From Branchiostoma belcheri (lineage: Eukaryota > Chordata > Leptocardii > Amphioxiformes > Branchiostomatidae): a stretch of 64,000 nt of DNA. The stretch covers positions 1,861,734 through 1,925,733 of the forward strand of contig NW_017803987.1 in NCBI RefSeq assembly GCF_001625305.1. Direction: 5' to 3'. The position numbers and the translations under genes are program-made. The notes beneath the pieces are model-generated. The model was not told the origin of the DNA. It was given only the letters and a program-made list of their open reading frames with translations, and made no database searches. Below are positions 49,901 through 64,000 of the stretch, piece after piece (position 1 is the stretch's first letter; every line of letters starts with the position of its first letter).

Positions 49901-51370
49901 TTCACATTCCTTCGCATATTCTCACATTTTACATTCACATTTTTTCGGTCACGTTTTAGAGTTGTCAGATTTCACATAACTGAATCATATTTTTAAAGGG
50001 TCACATAGTTTCACATATAATAACATTTGACGATGCACATTCAAAAAAGTCCCTTTTTGTGTTTCCCATATTTTCAGTCGAATTTACACTTAATCACATT
50101 TTTACAGAATTTGATGAGCACCTATTTTATGCTTTATCTTTTATATTCGATTTCGTTAATATATAAGTGTGTATATAACAATTCAGACTTACATATCACA
50201 GCTACGACAACAGCAATGAAGAGCTGAAGCAACAGCATCAGACCATCCCGGATAGACTGCCAGGATGACCTTCCGTTACTGTACTGTACATTTGGATCCT
50301 ACGGGAACAAACAACACAATCTAACTCACAATCCGTCAGAAAAGCAACAAAAGCATTAATAAACATCAAAAACTTTTATGAGAAGAGATATTTTAGCATT
50401 AACATATTTCTAAGCGAGTTAGGTCGGGGTTATTGCAGTCTTTTGCTAGCCTGGTTACCAAACCTATTATAGCTCCCGAGTCCAACATCCTCTCCGCTAT
50501 TTGCGGAGAGGATGTAGGACTCGGGAGCTATAATAGGTTTGGTAACCAGGCTAGTCTTTTGCTTGATTCACTTGATTTTTTGTTTGTTTTGTTTTGTTTG
50601 TTAGAATCTTTGCTTGCAAAAAGAGCTGTATGATGATACGAAATCTATTTTGAGATGTTTCGTTATGGTGCTATTTTTTTACGAATAGGAAATATCTACT
50701 GTGAAATCATGCATGTAACGGAGAGAAGGGTATAAAGTTAACGCTCCTGAAGTAGCTCTCATTGTTCTCAAGTGGTTGTACGCCGCCCCCTCCCTCTAAG
50801 ACAAATACGTAGAAGCAACAGTGTGCACTACTGTTACTAGGCCACACAACTAAGAGACTTACATTCACTGATAAAGCATTGCCGTTACAAATGTGTAGCG
50901 GATGACACACCAAGCAATGTGTGGCCATCGCAAGACGTAGTTTGTAATATGTAGTATCTGTGTAATATGAAGTCAACTTGGCTGCAAGCAGAAACTGTGA
51001 CGACATGAACAAAATCTTCAAATTTGACAACGCTGGAAAATCCCGGAGACTCGTAACCTGTTCATAACTCCTGATTTCATCCAGTTTAACTACAATAAAA
51101 TTAACATATAGTGGTCCGAAAAAGCTACATCACCGTAGGCAAGCTTTTGGATAATGTAAGAGGGTAACGTTATGCAAATTGTAAAATTCACCTTAAGTTT
51201 ATTAGTCAAGGTCCTGATATATTCTTGAAAATCTTTATGAAGAAAAAAAAAACAATTATCAGTGGCCGGCAGTGATAAGAACAGAATTTTCATACCTCGT
51301 CTAAAATCTTGGCTTTTGAGTCTGCATGTGCTAAACTGGTCATAGAGACGACTTCGTGCGCGGACGCCAT
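33671..51370 (-). CDS. M13 zinc metallopeptidase (neprilysin/ECE-like), gene B, complete
   Basis: 24 exons give 783 residues plus TGA. Layout: short cytosolic tail (1-44), single signal anchor (about 45-61), a Thr/Pro-rich stalk (about 83-98), then an ectodomain starting at [13 protein letters not shown]. Catalytic features: NAFY (574-577, substrate backbone binding), zinc ligands H615 and H619 with E616 in HEITH, third ligand E680 with D684 in [10 protein letters not shown]745 and R751 in NHSPGRFR, C-terminal CTVW. NAFY-to-HEITH spacing (41 residues) equals that of neprilysin. A type II plasma-membrane ectopeptidase cleaving small extracellular peptides is expected from the family. The last exon (CPPGSPMNP) leans toward ECE and other parts toward neprilysin, so I do not assign a symbol. 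Exons: 51370-51296, 50298-50193, 49749-49699, 49559-49497, 49270-49232, 47915-47754, 47233-47150, 46845-46643, 46105-46043, 45824-45702, 45376-45293, 44313-44177, 43639-43420, 42722-42624, 41836-41756, 40689-40586, 40370-40312, 39533-39482, 39143-39076, 38769-38630, 35808-35743, 35368-35273, 34899-34823, 33770-33671. Confidence 0.93.
33791..34034 (-). mobile_element. tRNA-derived SINE, copy 3, in the last intron of gene B
   Basis: Head ggggtcgtgtggcacaaagg-like (minus strand), B-box-like ggttcgaatcc region, A-rich tail at 33791. The flanks share caacagacaat, a target-site duplication (about 33780-33790 and 34035-34047). Confidence 0.85.
34035..34822. other. Gene B last intron, repeat-filled
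   Basis: Holds the TIR element at 34373-34734; the rest is unique. Confidence 0.5.
34373..34734. mobile_element. MITE with about 100-bp TIRs
   Basis: The left part (ctccaacacaag, tttttcgactgtgcaactcc, gatgagcaatccactg) is the inverse of the right part (gtgaattgctcattctttg, ggagttgtacaatcgaaac, cttgtgttggaaatcac). Related fragments: 48050-48410, split by a SINE, and 58260-58375. Confidence 0.8.
34823..34899 (-). CDS. Gene B exon 23
   Basis: Encodes [20 protein letters not shown] then SPGRF; WC and HSPGRFR are conserved M13 elements (His and Arg near the substrate). Phase 0 to 2. Confidence 0.92.
35273..35368 (-). CDS. Gene B exon 22
   Basis: Encodes [20 protein letters not shown] and [10 protein letters not shown]. 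Phase 0/0. Confidence 0.94.
35743..35808 (-). CDS. Gene B exon 21: GENIADNGG third zinc ligand
   Basis: Encodes [20 protein letters not shown] then FR. Glu680 binds zinc; Asp684 supports the active site. Phase 0/0; acceptor after a 2.8-kb intron. Confidence 0.96.
36293..36679 (-). other. 128-codon open frame inside gene B intron 20, unknown
   Basis: Starts [20 protein letters not shown]; cysteine-bearing segments follow ([29 protein letters not shown]). Codon use does not look purely AT-driven. No family recognised and no splice signals checked out. It could be a nested gene fragment, an alternative exon or chance. Confidence 0.25.
37905..38620. repeat. Duplicated block with ccagttgcttgagtaactg element
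   Basis: Two copies (37905-38037 and 38485-38617) each run gtgacttacgtt..ata, caag-aa-t-gatag, aaaaatctatccagttg, ctgtttccttgcgtatct and ctggatgtctaacctacat. Inverted arms around each centre mark a foldback-type repeat. Confidence 0.75.
38359..38436 (-). pseudogene. Partial duplicate of gene B exon 20 (3' half)
   Basis: Repeats [12 protein letters not shown](V)[10 protein letters not shown] and the donor AAC|gtaag. There are four changed codons: three silent and one Ile to Val. It lacks the 5' half and an obvious acceptor, and lies in the intron after the true exon. Repeats with ccagttgcttgagtaactg flank both the fragment (about 37985) and the real exon (about 38560), so a segmental duplication is likely. 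Confidence 0.85.
38630..38769 (-). CDS. Gene B exon 20
   Basis: Encodes [32 protein letters not shown] and [10 protein letters not shown]. Phase 1 to 0. Its 3' half is duplicated at 38359-38436. Confidence 0.95.
39076..39143 (-). CDS. Gene B exon 19: HEITH zinc site
   Basis: Encodes [20 protein letters not shown] then DS. Two zinc-ligand histidines and the catalytic glutamate are intact. Confidence 0.97.
39482..39533 (-). CDS. Gene B exon 18
   Basis: Encodes [16 protein letters not shown]; the FPAGIL-x-x-PF(Y/F) motif is nearly invariant in M13. Confidence 0.95.
40312..40370 (-). CDS. Gene B exon 17: NAFY substrate-binding motif
   Basis: Encodes [19 protein letters not shown]. The NAFY Asn-Ala contacts substrate backbone in M13 enzymes. 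Confidence 0.95.
40586..40689 (-). CDS. Gene B exon 16
   Basis: Encodes [20 protein letters not shown] and [10 protein letters not shown]; phase 0 to 2. Acceptor tctataag|CTG lacks a strong pyrimidine run. Confidence 0.92.
41402..41550. repeat. GATA/GATT/CATA microsatellite block
   Basis: Runs of gata, then gatt, then acata in intron 15 of gene B. The two minus-strand frames over it are repeat artefacts. Confidence 0.9.
41630..41708. repeat. (GAGT)n microsatellite
   Basis: Imperfect gagt/gaga repeats next to the GATA block. Confidence 0.85.
41756..41836 (-). CDS. Gene B exon 15
   Basis: Encodes [20 protein letters not shown] then LNQEYEM. Phase 0/0. Confidence 0.92.
42140..42462. repeat. 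Foldback element, about 155-bp arms
   Basis: Arms run gaagtgaataaatgactaaa, ggtaacatttgcc, accgatctgttcattctta and aggggctggtctccatat, inverted around ttcattta at 42308. Arms match almost fully. The ends share ggtaacatttgc/tttacctt with the 250-bp intronic repeat, so the families are probably related. Confidence 0.9.
42624..42722 (-). CDS. Gene B exon 14
   Basis: Encodes [20 protein letters not shown] then [16 protein letters not shown]-x-(E/A)T-(K/R) is an M13 hallmark. Phase 0/0. Confidence 0.94.
42860..43083. mobile_element. MITE fragment, relative of 2976-3398
   Basis: Shares aaggcgcact, tgtttccagct, ttcaacttactttgtaaag and the aatgttacatcatgca end. Confidence 0.55.
43148..43352 (+). 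mobile_element. tRNA-derived SINE, copy 5 (plus strand)
   Basis: Reads tRNA-like head, B box cgggttcgaacactg (degraded), tgccactgatcttgtgccat, ggaaagacactttacacg, then a tail with gttgccgtgtcttg and an A run. It is the only copy facing opposite to gene B. Confidence 0.82.
43420..43639 (-). CDS. Gene B exon 13 (equivalent to two exons of gene A)
   Basis: Encodes [38 protein letters not shown] and [16 protein letters not shown]. Its 220 bp equal the sum (123+97) of the two gene A exons; there is no intron at PSA-R|W here. Confidence 0.94.
43945..43983. repeat. (CA)n microsatellite
   Basis: About 18 ca units, at the end of a fragment related to the 868-bp element at 23333. Confidence 0.95.
44177..44313 (-). 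CDS. Gene B exon 12
   Basis: Encodes [20 protein letters not shown] and [17 protein letters not shown]; phase 0 to 2. One codon longer than its gene A counterpart. Confidence 0.93.
45090..45230. mobile_element. MITE fragment, ATGGATGACATC family copy 4
   Basis: ggccacagtaagtaattttt then atggatgacatcagcgcg and ccaaaaatgggcagagatat, as in 32123-32608; the right half is missing. Confidence 0.7.
45293..45376 (-). CDS. Gene B exon 11
   Basis: Encodes [20 protein letters not shown] then GYFD; the RRD-x-x-x-LYHKM motif is conserved in M13. Phase 0/0. Confidence 0.93.
45702..45824 (-). CDS. Gene B exon 10
   Basis: Encodes [20 protein letters not shown] and [14 protein letters not shown]. Phase 0/0; donor GAG|gtcggt. 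Confidence 0.92.
46043..46105 (-). CDS. Gene B exon 9
   Basis: Encodes [20 protein letters not shown] then G; the M13 (D)Q-x-GL-x-L-x-SR-x-YY region. Phase 0/0. Confidence 0.92.
46365..46625. mobile_element. 250-bp intronic repeat family, copy 2
   Basis: Contains gcaaatgcataatgtttacc, ttcgcatatggtctgctc, gtgacagacgtctggtcc and ends ttccttcggtaaacataa. Sits in the intron between gene B exons 8 and 9. Confidence 0.8.
46643..46845 (-). CDS. Gene B exon 8
   Basis: Encodes [30 protein letters not shown] and [19 protein letters not shown] and the (D/T)DKxS segment are typical of M13_N. Confidence 0.93.
47150..47233 (-). CDS. Gene B exon 7 (GC-AG intron follows)
   Basis: Encodes [20 protein letters not shown] then YKSCLNE. 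The donor is AAG|gcaagt, a GC splice site; no GT site nearby keeps the phase needed by the next exon. Confidence 0.88.
47754..47915 (-). CDS. Gene B exon 6: [15 protein letters not shown]
   Basis: Contains the M13_N hallmark [20 protein letters not shown]. Phase 1 to 1; donor ATGAGAA|gtaagg. Confidence 0.95.
48086..48334 (-). mobile_element. tRNA-derived SINE, copy 4, nested in another element
   Basis: Full length, intact B box region (plus strand ggactcgaacccggga), poly-T (A tail) at 48079-48089. It is flanked by ctccagtcttt on both sides, a target-site duplication, and interrupts a copy of the TIR element seen at 34373. Confidence 0.88.
49232..49270 (-). CDS. Gene B exon 5: first ectodomain cysteines
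   Basis: Encodes (E)[12 protein letters not shown]; matches gene A exon 63384-63346. M13 ectodomains begin with this C-x4-C-(I/L/V) pattern. Confidence 0.92.
49497..49559 (-). CDS. Gene B exon 4: Thr/Pro-rich stalk
   Basis: Encodes (G)[20 protein letters not shown]; phase 1 to 1. Low-complexity T/P content suggests an O-glycosylated spacer. Confidence 0.85.
49699..49749 (-). CDS. Gene B exon 3: post-membrane segment
   Basis: Encodes (L)[16 protein letters not shown]; phase 1 to 1; acceptor tttgctag|TG. Confidence 0.85.
50193..50298 (-). CDS. Gene B exon 2: transmembrane signal anchor
   Basis: Encodes [19 protein letters not shown] followed by the hydrophobic [16 protein letters not shown]; donor ATA-T|gtaagt. 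Arg/Asp before the helix and no cleavage motif fit a type II anchor. Confidence 0.92.
50447..50553. mobile_element. 107-bp perfect-hairpin element with 9-bp TSD
   Basis: tagcctggttaccaaaccta at one end, its inverse at the other, arms of about 52 bases around a short tatt loop. The flanks are gtcttttgc on both sides (50438-50446, 50554-50562). Lies in gene B intron 1. Confidence 0.92.
51296..51370 (-). CDS. Gene B exon 1: start and cytosolic tail
   Basis: Encodes [20 protein letters not shown] then KILDE; donor GAG|gtatga. The ATG has G at -3 and +4. The frame stays open upstream for 63 more codons through a 22-bp minisatellite to another ATG at 51559. I prefer the ATG at 51370 because the extension is only repeat. 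Confidence 0.82.
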
Positions 51371-51372
51371 CC

Positions 51373-51507
51373 CGTCTGTTCCCGGTCTGTGTCCCGCCTG
51401 TTCCCGGTCTGTGTCCCGCCTGCTCCCGGTCTGTGTCCCGCCTACTCCCGGTCTGTGTCCCGCTGGCTCCCGGTCTGCGTCTCGCCTGCTCTCGGTATGT
51501 CTGATGA
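51373..51507. repeat. 22-bp minisatellite at the 5' end of gene B
   Basis: Six units of tgttcccggtctgtgtcccgcc with 0-6 changes each, starting a few bases from the ATG on the minus strand. Probably 5' UTR. Confidence 0.88.
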
Positions 51508-52869
51508 AGAAGCCGTCAGAACCTTGCGGCACGCCCGTGTTTGTCTGCCTGTCCCTCAACTGTCAAGCAGGACTTTAGGTATTTGGTATGAGCAAAGACC
51601 AAGACTTTACAACTCATTTGTATAGCAAAGACCAGAGTGTGCAGACGGAGATTGAATGTCGAAAAAGTGCATCAGAACTAAAGCCATCCAATGGAATTTC
51701 AGGGCGGCATTTCTCTTTTCAAAGTCAACTTTCTGGTTATTCTTCTTTTGTTTTAGTAAGTTGAATCAACCCTATCCCATAGCATATACTATTAGAAATG
51801 AGGTAAAAATGTGATCTTACTGACAGAAAACGATTCCTTGCGTATCGTATGCAGGTTTAACTAATTATGGGTGGTAAGTATGACTCACATACATACAGAC
51901 TTTTTTTTTTGTTTCGCCGCCCAAAAGTTGCATTGGATCCGTTTTCACCACATTATAAGTCAGCTTGCTGAGCACGCAAGCCTAGCTAATGTTACAGTTG
52001 TCGCGCGATCGTCAAGTAGTCGTAAGACCGTAAAACTATTCTTGCGATAGTCGTAGAGTGTGGTAGCGACTTCATCACATCACTTTCACTGAATATCTAG
52101 TTGTAAAGAGTGAATAGAATAAAGATAGCTGAAGAGGGACGCGCAAACCCTTGATTCTAAATCTGTTTATTTTGACTCTTAATAGCATGAGAGAAATGAC
52201 ATGAGACGTTTAAATGTAAGTACCGTTTAGCTAACAGAAAAAGAAAACTCAAATCCCAACCAAAAGCAGCGTTATCACTTCTAGCTGTTCAAGAAAAAAC
52301 ACATACAACAAGGATACTTATTTTCTATTCCATTAGGAATACCAAATTAATACATCATTTGAGTATGAATAAGGTCATTTACAATAGAGCCCATCAACAT
52401 CTATGAACAGAACGGCGGACGAGATCGACTTCAGGTGACCTTTGACCTACCTCTGACGTCATGCTGTCAGAAATGTATGGGTCAGGTACTAAACGAAGAC
52501 CAATGAATGTGGCCAAACAATATCCTATGGCGAGTTAGTCTTTGTTATCAACCGCTCGCCATTACATTATCTATGTGCGCTGCATTCAAAGCTGAAGAAC
52601 TTTACAATGTGTTATCTACCAACACGTAAAATATAGGATTGTTTAATACATTTTAAATTATCAAAACACGTATCATATATCATAATGATTGTTTAATACA
52701 TAATTCCTAAATTATTAAATTTTCTATAAGTGTTGTATATATAATGCTATTGGCGTTATTATTATATCACAGATAATTCTCAGAAAGCACACTTTGCATA
52801 GATTTTGTTTTATTACTTTTTTTTATATTGTATGGTACTATATGTAGTCCCGATTGTTCTATAAAACAT
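51508..52869. other. Intergenic gap between genes A and B
   Basis: About 1.4 kb holding the presumed promoter of gene B and the 3' UTR of gene A. An element-like tail with agtaagttgaatcaacccta lies near 51755. No TATA box stands out. Confidence 0.5.
52808..52813 (-). terminator. Polyadenylation signal of gene A
   Basis: AATAAA on the minus strand, 57 bases after the stop codon of gene A. Confidence 0.65.
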
Positions 52870-63384
<10,515 letters not shown>

Positions 63385-64000
63385 CTGAAAAAAATAGCGA
63401 CAACGTATTTGAGTATAACAGTATGCGTACCCTAAACGCATTATCTTCCTTAAGAGATGACGAATCATATCATGTATATGATACAAGATACAATTCAAAA
63501 AACGCTTCCTATCATTTTGCTCAACGTTAAAGTTTTGAATTTTGAGAAAGAGTTGATTTAAGTTGATTCATTTGGATGTACAAAATGACATTTCGTCAGA
63601 GCTGCCCAAATTGTCTAGGGCTATTATAATGGTAATTGGACAATATGCAGCACGCGGTAAGAACCATTACGATTCTCAATTCAGATGAGTTATCAGGGGC
63701 AGCTTTTACGCGGGTTATGCAAATTATACAAAAACATTTTAAATTTGCAAATAGGGTCAGTGTTACTAACCAACAATCTTAATATCCATGATAACGTTAT
63801 GAAGCTATTTACATGTTAAGGCTATCTGGCCTGATCGTAATACGTACGCCCTATGTAAATGTGTCTGTTACTACTTTTTTTATTGAGTTTATCGACTTCG
63901 TTCATATTTCAGTAAAATACATGGCAGCTTCATTTGTGTACAAAGATGCTGAATTGCGCATTTTACATGATCAACATGATAACAAATCTATATCTACATT
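63385..64000. other. Upstream intron of gene A
   Basis: Searched on the minus strand for stalk or signal-anchor exons like gene B exons 1-4; none seen. Confidence 0.5.

Noticed and set aside
51309..51625. Two overlapping plus-strand frames of 89 codons
   Set aside because: Antisense of gene B exon 1 and the 22-bp minisatellite; the repetitive CPACSRSVSRL-type product reflects the repeat.

Overview
This is a piece of a eukaryotic animal genome: AT-rich, intron-rich and packed with short non-autonomous transposable elements. A delta-type ionotropic glutamate receptor, a tandem pair of M13 (neprilysin/ECE) peptidases and tRNA-derived SINEs ending in A-rich tails point to a marine invertebrate. 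My best guess is a cephalochordate (Branchiostoma). That is inference; no alignment was run. Two runs of exactly 20 N mark assembly gaps (22611-22630, 37023-37042).

All recognised genes lie on the minus strand. Reading in the direction of transcription (high to low coordinates): (1) M13 gene A, 63384-52870, 21 exons from the first extracellular cysteine to the stop codon, with its 5' end outside the window or unrecognised. (2) M13 gene B, 51370-33671, apparently complete in 24 exons, encoding a 783-residue type II membrane zinc metallopeptidase. (3) A delta-like ionotropic glutamate receptor, 6986 down to 810 and continuing past base 1; only five exons of the amino-terminal domain are present, and its signal-peptide exon was not found.

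Genes A and B are head-to-tail paralogues 1.5 kb apart. Their shared exons have the same phases and nearly identical lengths. The exception is one intron present in A and absent in B. Both keep HExxH, the downstream glutamate-bearing GENIADNGG motif, the NAFY substrate-binding motif and the C-terminal Cys-x-x-Trp end, so both look like active ectopeptidases. Gene B has one GC-AG intron, a partial duplicate of one exon inside an intron, and a SINE inserted about 20 bases upstream of its last splice acceptor.

The 26 kb between the receptor and gene B (about 7.0-33.6 kb) has no gene I can support. It holds MITEs, SINEs, tandem repeats and microsatellites. At least five repeat families recur across the window: a tRNA-derived SINE (5 copies), a 250-bp intronic repeat (4 copies), a TIR family ending in a GGATGACATC-like motif (5 copies), and others. 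Several near-perfect foldbacks sit in M13 introns, one with a clear 9-bp target-site duplication. No CRISPR array, prokaryotic system or bona fide RNA gene was seen.
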